A DNA stretch of 64,000 bases from Roseibium marinum (GCF_002906165.1 NZ_PPCN01000001.1:1240001-1304000), one strand, 5' to 3'. Positions 19,654 to 29,344 are shown, numbered from the stretch's first letter. Notes: generated from the letters alone by a model not told the origin. Translations and numbers: made by a program.

Positions 19654-22596
19654 ATGCACCACAACCCGGTAGTCCTTCGCCCCATGTCGATTTCGTCACC
19701 GGGTTCATTCAGCAGCGTGTTCAAAAGCTTTGTCGTTGTAGCGCTTTGTGTGCTTGCAGCAGCACTCGCGGCGATGCCGGCGCAGGCACTCGAACCGATA
19801 CCCGTCCCGATCGATGTCGAGGCGCTGGATATCACCAATTCCGTCGAACTTCACCGTGAGGCGGGAAATCGCCTGCAGGTGTCGACCGCGCCGGGCTCGG
19901 ACGGTATCGTCCGCCGCATCGAGGTGCCCTCGCGCGATGGCACCAACACGAACTGGGCCGTGTTCGCGCTGGCCAATACCAGCGACGAGCAGATCGACCG
20001 TTTGATAGTCGCGCCCAATTACAAGCTTGTCGGATCCAATCTCTTCTGGCCGGATCTGGGGTCCTCGCGCATCGCGGCGATCACACCGAGCCAGGGCATC
20101 GCTCCGGAGCGGCAGAAAAGCCTTGAGGCGGATGTCTTTCTGGTCACGCTCGATCCCGGTTCGATCGTCACATTCGTCGCCGAAATGACGACACCGAACC
20201 TGCCGGAAATCCGGCTCTGGGAACCGGACGTCTATGAGGAAACCATCAACGCCTATACGCTTTACCGCGGTATTATCCTGGGTATTTCCGGTCTTCTGGC
20301 GCTGTTCCTGACGATCCTTTTCGTGGTCAAGGGCACGGTCATGTTCCCGGCGACGGCCGCGCTAGCCTGGTCCGTCCTGGCCTATCTGTGCATCGACTTC
20401 GGTTTCTGGGGCATGGTGTTCAACCTGCAGGGTGGCGGAAGTCAGCTCGCGCGCGCCTGTGCGGAAGTGATGCTGGCGGCCAGCCTGATCGTTTTCCTCT
20501 ATGCCTATCTCAACCTGAACCGCTGGAATATCCACTATTCCCACCTGGCGCTTACCACGTTGATCCTCATTCTGGGTCTCCTCGGCGTCGCGGTCTGGGA
20601 TCCGTCCATTGCCTCCGGCATCGCGCGGCTCGCCCTTGGCGTGATCGGCATCCTCGGAATCGTGACCATCGCCATACTGGCCTTCCAGCATTATGACCGT
20701 GCGATCCTGCTGATCCCGACATGGTGCCTGCTGATGGCCTGGCTGATCGGCGCGGCCATGACCATAACCGGTTACCTGTTCAACGACATTGTCCAGCCCG
20801 CCCTCGGCGGCGGTCTTGTGCTGATCGTCCTTCTGATCGGTTTCACCGTCATGCAGCATGCCTTCGCGGGTGGTGCGATTGCGCAGGGCCTCATTTCCGA
20901 CGTGGAGCGCAAGGCACTCGCGCTCACCGGAGCCGGTGACATTATCTGGGACTGGGACATCGACCGGGACCGTATCTACACCGGCAATGAGGTCGAGGAT
21001 CTGCTCAATCTCAGGCATGGCACCCTCGAGGGTCCGGCGCGCGACTGGCTGGAAGTCCTGCATCCGCAGGACCGCGACCGGTTCCGCGCGACGCTCGATG
21101 CCGTGATCGACCAGCGGCGCGGCAAGGTCACGCAGACATTCCGCCTGAGATCCGAAGACGGCCACTTCCGCTGGTTCCGCCTGCGCGCCCGCCCGATCAT
21201 CGGGGCGGATGGTGAGGTGATCCGCTGTGTCGGCACGCTGCTCGATGTCACCGAGGAGCGCACCGCCGAGGAGCGGCTTCTGCATGACGCGGTGCATGAC
21301 AACCTGACGGGTCTGCCGAACCGCGAGCTTTTCGTCGACAGGCTGCGCACCAGCGTCGTGCGCTCGAACGCGGAGGAAACCTCGAAGCCGACCATTCTGG
21401 TTCTCAATCTGGACCGGTTCAAACAGGTCAACGACAGCATCGGCCTTTCCGCGGGCGACAGCATCCTGCTCACAGTGGCCCGCCGTCTTGGCCGCCTGAT
21501 CGGTCAGCAGGATACGCTTGGCCGCCTGTCGGGGGATCAGTACGGCCTGGTGCTTCTGTCCGAACAGGAGCCGGACCGGATCGTCGCGCTGGCCGATTCG
21601 CTGCGCAAGGCCGTGCGGGCTCCGATCACTTTCGGCGACCGGGAGATTTTCCTGACCTGCTCCGTCGGCATCTCCTTTTTCGAGGGCGGCAAGCAGGGCG
21701 TCGAGGACATGCTCACCAATGCGGAAATCGCCCTCAACCATGCCAAGCGGCTGGGAGGCGACCGCCAGGAAGTGTTCCGCCCGATCCTGCGGCCGCTCGA
21801 CAAGAACATCGTCGACCTTGAAGGCGATCTCAGGGAAGCGATCAAGAAGGAGACGCTCGGCGTCTTCTTCCAGCCGATCATCCGCCTTGAGGACCAGTCG
21901 GTCGCCGGGTTCGAAGTGCTCGCGCGCTGGAACCATCCCAAGCGGGGCAAGATCTCGCCGTCCGAATTCATTCCCGTGGCGGAACAGTCCGGCCTCATCA
22001 ACGAACTCGGCATGTATATGCTCGACAAGGGCGCCCAGCAGCTTGCGTTCTGGCAGCGTGAGTTCCGCACGCAGCAGCCCCTGTTCGTCTCGGTGAATCT
22101 GTCGTCACGCCAGCTCCTGAAACAGGACCTGATCAATGACGTGAAGGCGGTTCTGTCGCGTACATCGCTGGAGCCGGGCACCTTGAAACTGGAATTGACC
22201 GAGTCCCTCGTCATGTCCAATCCGGAATATTCCGCCAAGGTTCTGGAGCGCTTGCGCGGTCTTGGGGCGGGCCTTTCGCTGGACGATTTCGGCACCGGCC
22301 ATTCATCGCTGTCCTATCTTCACCGCTTCCCGTTCGACACGATCAAGATCGACCAGTCCTTCGTCAAGCCGAACGGATCGTCCGCGAGACCGGTCCTTCT
22401 GCGCACGATCGTCGCCATGGGCCATGACCTCGGCATGTCCGTCGTCGCCGAAGGCGCGGAAAGCGAGAACGATGCGCTGGAGCTGTATCAACTCGGCTGC
22501 GAATACGCCCAGGGCTATTTCTTCGGCGAAGCGGTGTCGGCGAACGAGGCAACCAAGATCCTGCGCAAAATGCCTGCTGAAGCGGAGTCCGCGTAG
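19654..22596 (+). CDS. Membrane PAS-GGDEF-EAL protein, probable c-di-GMP phosphodiesterase
   Basis: A 980-aa protein with a signal-like helix (about 23-46), a periplasmic domain (about 47-200), seven or so membrane helices (about 203-410, resembling 7TMR-DISM receptors), a PAS domain (about 425-545), GGDEF (about 555-715) and EAL (about 725-970). The GGDEF signature is SGDQY (626-630), so diguanylate cyclase activity is unlikely. The EAL domain keeps E754 (EVL), the DDFGTG loop (877-882), LELTES and KIDQSF, so c-di-GMP hydrolysis is likely. The first Met may be at 19654 or 19684; neither has a strong ribosome site. Confidence 0.9.
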   Translation: MHHNPVVLRPMSISSPGSFSSVFKSFVVVALCVLAAALAAMPAQALEPIPVPIDVEALDITNSVELHREAGNRLQVSTAPGSDGIVRRIEVPSRDGTNTNWAVFALANTSDEQIDRLIVAPNYKLVGSNLFWPDLGSSRIAAITPSQGIAPERQKSLEADVFLVTLDPGSIVTFVAEMTTPNLPEIRLWEPDVYEETINAYTLYRGIILGISGLLALFLTILFVVKGTVMFPATAALAWSVLAYLCIDFGFWGMVFNLQGGGSQLARACAEVMLAASLIVFLYAYLNLNRWNIHYSHLALTTLILILGLLGVAVWDPSIASGIARLALGVIGILGIVTIAILAFQHYDRAILLIPTWCLLMAWLIGAAMTITGYLFNDIVQPALGGGLVLIVLLIGFTVMQHAFAGGAIAQGLISDVERKALALTGAGDIIWDWDIDRDRIYTGNEVEDLLNLRHGTLEGPARDWLEVLHPQDRDRFRATLDAVIDQRRGKVTQTFRLRSEDGHFRWFRLRARPIIGADGEVIRCVGTLLDVTEERTAEERLLHDAVHDNLTGLPNRELFVDRLRTSVVRSNAEETSKPTILVLNLDRFKQVNDSIGLSAGDSILLTVARRLGRLIGQQDTLGRLSGDQYGLVLLSEQEPDRIVALADSLRKAVRAPITFGDREIFLTCSVGISFFEGGKQGVEDMLTNAEIALNHAKRLGGDRQEVFRPILRPLDKNIVDLEGDLREAIKKETLGVFFQPIIRLEDQSVAGFEVLARWNHPKRGKISPSEFIPVAEQSGLINELGMYMLDKGAQQLAFWQREFRTQQPLFVSVNLSSRQLLKQDLINDVKAVLSRTSLEPGTLKLELTESLVMSNPEYSAKVLERLRGLGAGLSLDDFGTGHSSLSYLHRFPFDTIKIDQSFVKPNGSSARPVLLRTIVAMGHDLGMSVVAEGAESENDALELYQLGCEYAQGYFFGEAVSANEATKILRKMPAEAESA

Positions 22597-22629
22597 ACGC
22601 TTTCGGGTCGGCGCTCTAGAATCTGAAAT

Positions 22630-23553
22630 TCAGGGAACCAGAACGGGGATTGTCCTGTCCGTTGTCTGGATCTCCAGGGGCGTGGCCCCGAACGGATCCC
22701 CGTCGATCTGGGCGGCGACAGGGCCTGCCGCCGTGATCGTGGCGCGGGAAAAAGGTCTGACGATCGCGCCGCGGGCCTTGTGAATGCGCCCGAACAACAG
22801 CGCGATGCCGTAGAGGACGGAAGACCAGGGATCGTCTCTTTCCAGCACCAGCATGTGCATCCCCGGATCGGTCGCTCCCCCGGGACAGATGACGAAGGGG
22901 CCGCCATAGTGCCGGGCGTTGCTGGCAACGGCAAACTTGCCGGTGATCGTGTCGCCGTCCAGGGTGATCGTCAGCGGAGTTTCCTTGCGGCCGAATCCGG
23001 TTCTGATCGCGGTGATCACATAGGCCAGTTTGCCGAGGCGCCGCTTCAGCGAGAGCGGCACGGCATGGACGACCTCCGCGTCGAAACCGGCGGAAGCCAT
23101 CAGGACGAAGGGATGTCCGTTTGCCAGGCCGTAGTGCAGCTGTCTGGTTTTCTGGCGCCGGATGATGTCGGCTATGGCGCGCGCTTTGCGTGGCAGGGCC
23201 AGTTCCAGCGCCAGGACATTTGCCGTGCCGAAAGGGATCACCGCCAGTTGCGGCGGATTGGGATGAGACTGAAAGCCGGTCAGAGCCTCGTTGATCGATC
23301 CATCTCCGCCGGCGACCACCAGCGTCCGCACGCGCAGTTCGGGATCGGCGCAGACCTCACCGATTTCACCGGCATGACGGGTCAGCCTGATTTCGGCCTT
23401 GCAGCCGTGCCACTCAAGGCGCGCCCGGACCTTTTCCAGAAATCTGGCGCTGTAGCCACCGGAGGTCGGATTGGCCATGATCAGCACGGAACCGGCTGTA
23501 GCCGGCTGAGGCGCGCGCGGCGAAGCGGGGGCGGACCACCAGAAAACTCTCAC
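22630..23553 (-). CDS. Diacylglycerol/sphingosine kinase-like protein
   Basis: A 307-aa protein of the DAGK catalytic-domain family. The ATP loop is VVAGGDGSINEALTG, followed by VIPFGTANVLALEL; a C-terminal beta-sandwich ends with an AAQIDGDPFG motif typical of YegS-like lipid kinases. It probably phosphorylates a lipid at the membrane; the substrate is unknown. I chose the GTG at 23553, preceded by AAGGA at 7 nt; the longer frame to 23664 runs into rnhA. It lies 34 bp downstream of rnhA on the same strand. Confidence 0.85.
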   Translation of the reverse strand: MRVFWWSAPASPRAPQPATAGSVLIMANPTSGGYSARFLEKVRARLEWHGCKAEIRLTRHAGEIGEVCADPELRVRTLVVAGGDGSINEALTGFQSHPNPPQLAVIPFGTANVLALELALPRKARAIADIIRRQKTRQLHYGLANGHPFVLMASAGFDAEVVHAVPLSLKRRLGKLAYVITAIRTGFGRKETPLTITLDGDTITGKFAVASNARHYGGPFVICPGGATDPGMHMLVLERDDPWSSVLYGIALLFGRIHKARGAIVRPFSRATITAAGPVAAQIDGDPFGATPLEIQTTDRTIPVLVP

Positions 23554-23587
23554 TGAAAATCCTTTGCGAGTCTCACGGGGATCGCGC

Positions 23588-24040
23588 TTACGCGCCGCCC
23601 TTATAGGGGGCCATGCCGCTTCGCGCCAGTTCATCCGCGCGCTCATTGTCCGGATGTCCCGCATGACCCTTGACCCAATGCCAGGTCACGTCGTGACGTT
23701 CCCGCGCGGCATCAAGAGCTTGCCAAAGATCGGCGTTCTTGACAGGTTTGTTGGTCGAGTTGCGCCAGTTCTTTCTTTTCCAGCCGTCGATCCATTCGTT
23801 GATGCCGCTGCGCACATAGGTGCTGTCCGTATAAAGGTCGACGGCGCAGGGCCGGGTAAGAGCCTTCAGGGCCTCGATGGCCGCGATCAGTTCCATCCTG
23901 TTGTTCGTGGTTTCGACTTCGCCGCCGCTCAGTTCCTTCTCGCTTTCGCCGAAGCGCAGGATGACGCCCCAGCCGCCTGGACCCGGATTGCCCGAACAGG
24001 CGCCGTCCGTGTAAATCGTCACTCGGTTTGTACTGCTCAT
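23588..24040 (-). CDS. rnhA: Ribonuclease HI
   Basis: A 150-aa enzyme that cleaves RNA in RNA-DNA hybrids. The catalytic carboxylates are D12 ([11 protein letters not shown]), E50 (NNRMEL) and D72 (YTDSTYV), with the C-terminal NERADELAR Asp; the basic handle helix (WKRKNWRNS) is present. Its ATG overlaps the thrB stop in an ATGA arrangement, so it is translated from the ispH-thrB-rnhA transcript. Confidence 0.97.
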   Translation of the reverse strand: MSSTNRVTIYTDGACSGNPGPGGWGVILRFGESEKELSGGEVETTNNRMELIAAIEALKALTRPCAVDLYTDSTYVRSGINEWIDGWKRKNWRNSTNKPVKNADLWQALDAARERHDVTWHWVKGHAGHPDNERADELARSGMAPYKGGA

Positions 24041-25002
24041 CGTTCCAGCCCGTAAGCCTCCGCGGTGTCGATGGTCTGGTGGAATCTGAGTTTCTTCAGG
24101 TATTCCAGCGGGTCTTTCGGTGTCACCAGCGCGCCTTCGGGAACGCTCAGCCAGTCATAAAGGCGCGTGAGCAGGAACCGCAGAGCCGCCCCCCGGCAGA
24201 GCTTCGGCAGCGCGGCATATTCCGCGGATGTCAGCGGGCGGACGGATGTGTACCCCTTCAACAGCGCGCGTGCCTTTGTCACGTTGAACGCCCCGTCCAG
24301 TTCAAAGCACCAGGCATTCAGACATATGGCGATATCGTAAGCGAAGGCGTCGTTGCAGGCGAAATAGAAATCGATCAGGCCGGAAAGTTGATCGCCCAGG
24401 AAAAACACGTTGTCCGGAAAGAGATCCGCATGGATCACTCCGACCGGAAGATCGGAGGGCCAATCGGCTTCAAGATAATCGAGTTCGCGTGAAATTTCGG
24501 CGCCAAGACCCGGTTGCACGCTGTCGCTGCGCGCACCGCACTGGTCGAACAGCGGCCGCCAGCCGCTGACATCGAGGGCATTCTTGCGGAAGCCCTCATA
24601 ACCCATGCCGTCCAGATGCAGCTCGGCCATGGCCTTGCCGAGTTCTCCGCAATGGTCGGTGCGCGGGCGTTTGACCCACATGCCTTCCAGAAAGGTCACC
24701 AGAGCCGCGGGACGCCCGGCCAGGGTGCCGAGCAGCATGCCATCCCTGGAAGGCACCGGTGTCGGGCAGGAGAGGCCCTTGTCCGCCAGGTGTCCGAGCA
24801 GATTGAGAAAATAAGGCAGATCGTCCGGGTTCACCCGTTTCTCGTAAAGCGTCAGGATGTAGGACGCCTTGTCGGTGTGAACCAGAAAATTGCTGTTCTC
24901 GACGCCTTCGGCAATGCCTTTGAAGGACAGCAGACGGCCAACGTCATAGCCGCCGATGAAGCGATCGAGCTCCTCATCGGTTACTTCGGTATAGACTGCC
25001 AT
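24037..25002 (-). CDS. thrB: Homoserine kinase (APH-fold ThrB)
   Basis: A 321-aa ATP-dependent kinase of the aminoglycoside-phosphotransferase fold, the alphaproteobacterial type of homoserine kinase. It has the glycine-rich [13 protein letters not shown] loop and the catalytic [13 protein letters not shown] stretch (Brenner motif) plus LIDFYFAC. It supplies phosphohomoserine to ThrC. The ATG at 25002 lies 4 bp after the ispH stop; its stop overlaps rnhA. Confidence 0.95.
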   Translation of the reverse strand: MAVYTEVTDEELDRFIGGYDVGRLLSFKGIAEGVENSNFLVHTDKASYILTLYEKRVNPDDLPYFLNLLGHLADKGLSCPTPVPSRDGMLLGTLAGRPAALVTFLEGMWVKRPRTDHCGELGKAMAELHLDGMGYEGFRKNALDVSGWRPLFDQCGARSDSVQPGLGAEISRELDYLEADWPSDLPVGVIHADLFPDNVFFLGDQLSGLIDFYFACNDAFAYDIAICLNAWCFELDGAFNVTKARALLKGYTSVRPLTSAEYAALPKLCRGAALRFLLTRLYDWLSVPEGALVTPKDPLEYLKKLRFHQTIDTAEAYGLER

Positions 25003-25006
25003 TATT

Positions 25007-26005
25007 TCATCCGCTGGCCGCCTGAGCGGGCGGGACCGGGTCCCGGAGCTCACGCGGCAGGTTAAAGGAAATCGTTTCTTCGGCGGTGCGCACCGTTTCA
25101 ACCGTGACATCGAACCGTCCGGCGAAAGCGTCGATGATTTCCTCTACCAGGGTTTCGGGCGCGGATGCACCCGCTGTCAGGCCCAGCGAGCCGATCCCTT
25201 CGAAATCCTGCCAGTCGATGTCGTCTGCGCGCTGGATAAGCACGGCGGTTCCGCAGCCCGCGCGCTCCGCCACTTCCCGCAGGCGTTGCGAATTGGAGGA
25301 GTTCGGTGCCCCGACGACGATCATGGCATCGACTCCGGGAGCGACATGCTTGACCGCTTCCTGCCGATTGGTCGTCGCATAGCAGATGTCTTCCTTGTGC
25401 GGCGCGACGATCTCCGGAAACCGCTCCTGCAGAACAGCGACAATTCCGGCGGTATCGTCGACGGACAGGGTGGTCTGGGTGATGTAGGCGAGCGGAAGGT
25501 CCGATCGGGGCACATAGCGGCGCGCGTCGTCCTCGGTCTCGATCAGGCTGACAATGCCCTCCGGCAACTGGCCCATCGTGCCGATGACTTCGGGGTGGCC
25601 CTGGTGACCGATCAACAGGATTTCCCGGCCGCGCCGGAAATGGATCTCCGCTTCCTTGTGAACCTTGGAAACCAGCGGGCAGGTCGCATCCAGATAGAAC
25701 ATGTTGCGGGTGCGCGCGTCCTCCGGCACCGCCTTCGGCACACCATGGGCCGAAAAGATCACCGGTCTGCCCGCATCCGCCGCCGGTATTTCCTCCAGTT
25801 CCTCGACAAACACGGCTCCCTTGGCCTTCAGCCCGTCCACCACGAATTTGTTATGAACGATCTCATGGCGCACGTAGACCGGCCGGCCGTATTTCTCCAG
25901 GGCGAGTTCCACGATCTGGATGGCCCTGTCCACACCGGCGCAGAACCCGCGCGGCGCGCAGAGCCTGATGGAAAGCGGTGGTTTTTGTTGCGGGGTTTCA
26001 GTCAT
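25007..26005 (-). CDS. ispH: 4-hydroxy-3-methylbut-2-enyl diphosphate reductase
   Basis: The last enzyme of the MEP isoprenoid pathway, 332 aa, with an Fe-S cluster. The three cluster cysteines are C22 (PRGFCAGVD), the Cys of DATCPLVSK and that of ICYATTNRQ; the substrate-proton-relay TTNRQ segment is intact. The start at 26005 is inferred from homologues; the frame is open upstream to 26146 through the divergent promoter region. First gene of ispH-thrB-rnhA. Confidence 0.97.
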   Translation of the reverse strand: MTETPQQKPPLSIRLCAPRGFCAGVDRAIQIVELALEKYGRPVYVRHEIVHNKFVVDGLKAKGAVFVEELEEIPAADAGRPVIFSAHGVPKAVPEDARTRNMFYLDATCPLVSKVHKEAEIHFRRGREILLIGHQGHPEVIGTMGQLPEGIVSLIETEDDARRYVPRSDLPLAYITQTTLSVDDTAGIVAVLQERFPEIVAPHKEDICYATTNRQEAVKHVAPGVDAMIVVGAPNSSNSQRLREVAERAGCGTAVLIQRADDIDWQDFEGIGSLGLTAGASAPETLVEEIIDAFAGRFDVTVETVRTAEETISFNLPRELRDPVPPAQAASG

Positions 26006-26090
26006 GATGCACTTTCGGCAAACCTTTATGGCCGCAATAAGGGCTTGCATGTGCACCCTGTCAAGGGAGAGGGGCCCTCGCGCGGCAATT

Positions 26091-26193
26091 ATACCGACCT
26101 CAATAAATAGGAACCCATTCGACCGCGATATGAGACTGTTGCGCAAGGAGCGTGTCGCCGGGCGAATGGGTTCTTATTTATTGAGGTCGGTAT
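26091..26193. repeat. 103-bp palindromic element with 31-bp inverted repeats (MITE-like)
   Basis: Arms at 26091-26121 and 26163-26193 are inverted copies with one mismatch in 31. Taking the terminal sequence as TACCGACCTC, the element is bordered on each side by TTA (26089-26091 and 26193-26195), a possible 3-bp target duplication. The 41-bp centre has no coding sense. It sits between the divergent ispH and lipoprotein genes. It could be a miniature transposable element or a structural/regulatory palindrome. Confidence 0.7.
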
Positions 26194-26331
26194 TAGGCCA
26201 CAATGAGCTGGTTCAAGCATTGCGGTTACCAGCCCTCGCCAACCAAATGTGTAGCTGCTATGAAGCTCCGCCAGGTTACTTTGCATTCAAGTGGACAGAA
26301 TATGATCAGTGCGTTTCAAGCCGTAACCAAG

Positions 26332-26883
26332 ATGAACCTCAAGACGGCATTCGCGGTTTGCATAGGCGCGGCGGCGCTGGGCGGATGCGGCGGAGCCGAA
26401 AGTGTTGCCGGAAAGATCATCACGGGTGGCCAGGAGCCGATTGAAATCTCTCCCGAGACGTTTGCGCCTCCGGTTCCCTGTCCCCCGATGCAGCTTAAGC
26501 TGAATACCTATCTGATCACGAAATACGTCCGCGGCAAGGAGGAGCAGCCCGAGGGGCTTCTTTATCAGGCGACCGTGGAGGACTGGGCCAATACCTGCAC
26601 CCAGGAAGCGGGTGGCCAAAGGCGGATGAAACTCGGGTTTTCGGGCGATGTGACCTCCGGGCCCGCCTGGAAGGGCGGCGAAGTGATCCTGCCTCTGCGT
26701 GTTGCCATCGTTCCCGGTGGCGGCGATGCGAAACCCCTGGTTTCCGAGGTCTTGAAAATACCGGTGACTGTCGGTGCCAATTCCCCAAGCGAGACCTGGA
26801 CGCTGATTGAAGACAAATTCACCGTCACACCGGACCAGAGCGTCAAGGTGGTTTTCGGATTTGACGATGGCGGTCGCCGCTGA
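26332..26883 (+). CDS. Putative lipoprotein of unknown function
   Basis: A 183-aa protein with a short basic start, hydrophobic segment and lipobox ALGGCGG around residue 18, so probably membrane-anchored by a lipid. The remainder has two more cysteines (…FAPPVPCPPMQLK… and …WANTCTQEAG…) and beta-rich sequence ending with VTPDQSVKVVFGFDD. I do not recognise the family. The start at 26332 is chosen to place the lipobox correctly; ATGs at 26203 and 26302 are in frame. Confidence 0.65.
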   Translation: MNLKTAFAVCIGAAALGGCGGAESVAGKIITGGQEPIEISPETFAPPVPCPPMQLKLNTYLITKYVRGKEEQPEGLLYQATVEDWANTCTQEAGGQRRMKLGFSGDVTSGPAWKGGEVILPLRVAIVPGGGDAKPLVSEVLKIPVTVGANSPSETWTLIEDKFTVTPDQSVKVVFGFDDGGRR

Positions 26884-26950
26884 TAGCGGAATTTGAGGAC
26901 GGCCGGAGGAGATTGTGCCCGGCAAATTCGCGGGTTGGCGATGTCGCATA

Positions 26951-26979
26951 TTGACAAGACTTTGTCCGCCTCGCACAAT
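26951..26979 (+). promoter_or_regulatory. Sigma-70 promoter of the glycine-cleavage operon
   Basis: TTGACA at 26951-26956, a 17-nt spacer and CACAAT at 26974-26979. It lies about 55 nt upstream of the first glycine aptamer, so the riboswitch would be transcribed in the 5' leader of gcvT. Confidence 0.65.
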
Positions 26980-27029
26980 CGCCGCCTCAGATCAGGGTCG
27001 TTCCCTGATTGGCGTGGCAGCACGCTGAC

Positions 27030-27240
27030 GCAAGTGCGGGAGAGGCCGGGTTGGAAGATCCCGGCGCCGAAGGAGCAACCGCCCCGGAAACTCTCAGGCA
27101 AAAGGACCGCACGGGCCAAAACGCTCTGGAAAGCAGTGCTCCGCTATTGGATTCGCGGACTGCTCACCGAAGGAGTAACTGCTGGGCGCCCGGTTGCGTT
27201 CGCGGGAAATCTCTCAGGTACTCGGACAGAGGGGGTGCAG
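27030..27240 (+). ncRNA. Tandem glycine riboswitch
   Basis: Two glycine aptamers in a row. Aptamer 1 (about 27034-27113) has GCGGGAGAGGCC, then CCGAAGGAGCAA and AACTCTCAGGCAAAAGGACCG. Aptamer 2 (about 27122-27235) has a P1 strand near GCTCTGGAAAGCAG, then CACCGAAGGAGTAAC and ATCTCTCAGGTACTCGGACAGAG. These are the conserved glycine-aptamer elements. The start codon of gcvT is about 62 nt further on, so glycine should switch on the cleavage operon. No clear terminator is visible between aptamer 2 and gcvT, so control may be at translation. Confidence 0.93.
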
Positions 27241-27301
27241 ACAGGCCAGGTCCCGGACAGGACGGGTCTGGGACTGCGCAACCCCGATACGAGGACCGTT
27301 C

Positions 27302-28453
27302 ATGGCGGATGCCAATGCAGAGACCGATCTGAAACAAACGCCTCTTCACGACCTTCATGTGGAACTCGGTGCCCGCATGGTACCCTTCGCCGGCTATTCC
27401 ATGCCGGTGCAGTACAAGGCCGGCATCATGGCCGAGCATCTGCACACCCGGTCCAAAGCCGGGTTGTTCGATGTTTCCCATATGGGTCAGGCTTTCCTGA
27501 TCGGTCCGGACCATGAAACCACGGCCCGCGCGCTCGAAGCGCTGACCCCTTCCAGTTTCGTCGAACTCGGCCTCGGCCGCCAGCGCTATAGCGTGCTCCT
27601 CAACGAGGAGGGTGGCATCATCGACGACCTGATGGTGACACGCCCTGTTTCGGAAGAAGATGACGGCAAGCTGATGCTGGTCGTCAATGCCGCGCGCAAG
27701 GATATCGACTACGCTCATTTTCGCGACAGACTCCCGGAAAATGTCAGCTTGCAGGTCGTCGAGGACCGGGCGCTGATCGCCGTTCAGGGACCTGAAGCCG
27801 TTGCCGCCGTTGCCGCGCACGCGCCCAAGGCTGCGGAGCTTGCTTTCATGTCGGCCGCTTCCATGGAATTCGACGGCATCGACTGCCACATCGCCCGCGC
27901 CGGCTACACCGGTGAGGACGGCGTGGAAATGTCCGTCCCGGCCGGAGCCGCTGAAGCAGTCGCCCGGGCGCTGCTCGCTGACGACCGGGTGCAGCCGATC
28001 GGCCTTGGCGCCCGCGACAGCCTGCGCCTTGAGGCGGGGCTCTGCCTCTACGGTCACGATATCGACGAAACCACGTCTCCCGTGGAAGGTGCGATCACCT
28101 TCTGCATGCAGAAGCGCCGCCGCGAAGAAGGCGGATTTCCCGGAGACGAGCGGATACAGGCGGAACTGAAGAACGGTCCCGGCCGGGTCCGCGTGGGCCT
28201 GCGTCTCGACGGCAAGGCGCCCGCCCGTGAAGGCGCCGAGATCGCCTTGCCGGACGGTCCCGTGATCGGCACGGTGACCTCGGGAGGTTTTGCGCCGACC
28301 GTGGGCGCTCCCATCGCCATGGGCTATTTGCCCGTCGAATATGCCGGCACCGGTACCGCTCTTGAACTGATCGTACGAGGCCGGCGGCTGCCTGCAACCG
28401 TTGCCGACATGCCCTTCGTGCCGAACCGCTATTACCGCAAACCCAAATCCTGA
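27302..28453 (+). CDS. gcvT: Glycine cleavage system T protein (aminomethyltransferase)
   Basis: The 383-aa T protein transfers the aminomethyl carbon from lipoyl-GcvH to tetrahydrofolate. Typical stretches: LGARMVPFAGYSMPVQY at the start, LFDVSHMGQ, the catalytic Asp in GGIIDDLMV and GYTGEDGVEMSVP, LRLEAGLCLYGHD near the middle. The ATG at 27302 has GAGGA about 8 nt upstream and is the first codon after the riboswitch. Confidence 0.96.
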   Translation: MADANAETDLKQTPLHDLHVELGARMVPFAGYSMPVQYKAGIMAEHLHTRSKAGLFDVSHMGQAFLIGPDHETTARALEALTPSSFVELGLGRQRYSVLLNEEGGIIDDLMVTRPVSEEDDGKLMLVVNAARKDIDYAHFRDRLPENVSLQVVEDRALIAVQGPEAVAAVAAHAPKAAELAFMSAASMEFDGIDCHIARAGYTGEDGVEMSVPAGAAEAVARALLADDRVQPIGLGARDSLRLEAGLCLYGHDIDETTSPVEGAITFCMQKRRREEGGFPGDERIQAELKNGPGRVRVGLRLDGKAPAREGAEIALPDGPVIGTVTSGGFAPTVGAPIAMGYLPVEYAGTGTALELIVRGRRLPATVADMPFVPNRYYRKPKS

Positions 28454-28476
28454 TTTCTTGAAATGGACGCACAGCA

Positions 28477-28848
28477 ATGACCACCTATTATTCCAAGGAT
28501 CACGAGTGGATTTCCGTCGAGGGCGATATCGCCACGATCGGTATCACCTCCTATGCCCAGGAACAGCTCGGCGATGTCGTTTATGTCGAATTGCCGGAAG
28601 CCGGCAGGAACCTGTCCCAGGGCGATGAAGCCGCCGTTGTCGAATCGGTCAAGGCCGCCAGTGAGGTCTACGCACCGATCGACGGTGAAGTGGTCGAGGC
28701 CAACGGTGTGCTGGCCGACGAACCGGCCAAGGTCAACGCGGATCCGGAAGGCGGCGCGTGGTTCCTGAAGATGAAGGTCGGTAACTCCGGCCAGCTTTCG
28801 GACCTGATGGACCAGGCCGCCTACAAGGCATACGTGGAGACTCTGTGA
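28477..28848 (+). CDS. gcvH: Glycine cleavage system H protein
   Basis: The lipoyl carrier of the glycine cleavage system, 123 aa. The lipoylated lysine is K59 in [14 protein letters not shown]. The sequence is full length. It follows gcvT by 23 bp and precedes an OsmC-type gene by 4 bp. Confidence 0.97.
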   Translation: MTTYYSKDHEWISVEGDIATIGITSYAQEQLGDVVYVELPEAGRNLSQGDEAAVVESVKAASEVYAPIDGEVVEANGVLADEPAKVNADPEGGAWFLKMKVGNSGQLSDLMDQAAYKAYVETL

Positions 28849-28852
28849 ACTC

Positions 28853-29344
28853 ATGGCGGGGCATTATCATACGGCTCAGATAGAGTGGGCATGCGACGGT
28901 GACTACGCGGCAAATGCGTATTCCAGAGGACATATCTGGCGCTTTGACGGCGGTCTCGAGATTCCGGCAAGCTCCTCTCCGACGGTCGTGCCTCTGCCGT
29001 ATTCCGTCGAGGCGGCCATCGATCCGGAAGAGGCCTTCGTTGCCGCGATTTCTTCCTGTCACATGATGTCTTTCCTGGACCTGGCCCGCCGTGCGGGCTT
29101 CAACATCGCCAGTTACCGCGACGACGCTCAGGGCGAAATGAGCCGTGTGGCAAGGGCCAGGATGGCGATCACGAAAGTGGTCCTGCGTCCACGCGTCACG
29201 CTGGTTGCCGACAAGGATCCGGACCCGACATGGCTGACCGATCTGCACGAGAAGGCGCATGAGATCTGCTTCATCGCCAATTCCGTGAAGTGCGAGATCG
29301 TGGTGGAACCGGAGCCGCTGAAGCTGGTCGCGCCTGGAAATTAG
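28853..29344 (+). CDS. OsmC/Ohr-family protein inside the gcv operon
   Basis: A 163-aa thiol-dependent peroxidase-type protein. Two conserved cysteines are visible, in AAISSCHMMSFLDLA and NSVKCEIVV, as in OsmC/Ohr hydroperoxide reductases. It is inserted between gcvH (4-bp gap) and gcvPA, so it would share the glycine riboswitch. Its link to glycine metabolism is unknown; one idea is protection of lipoyl or dihydrolipoyl groups, which Ohr proteins can use as reductant. Confidence 0.85.
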   Translation: MAGHYHTAQIEWACDGDYAANAYSRGHIWRFDGGLEIPASSSPTVVPLPYSVEAAIDPEEAFVAAISSCHMMSFLDLARRAGFNIASYRDDAQGEMSRVARARMAITKVVLRPRVTLVADKDPDPTWLTDLHEKAHEICFIANSVKCEIVVEPEPLKLVAPGN

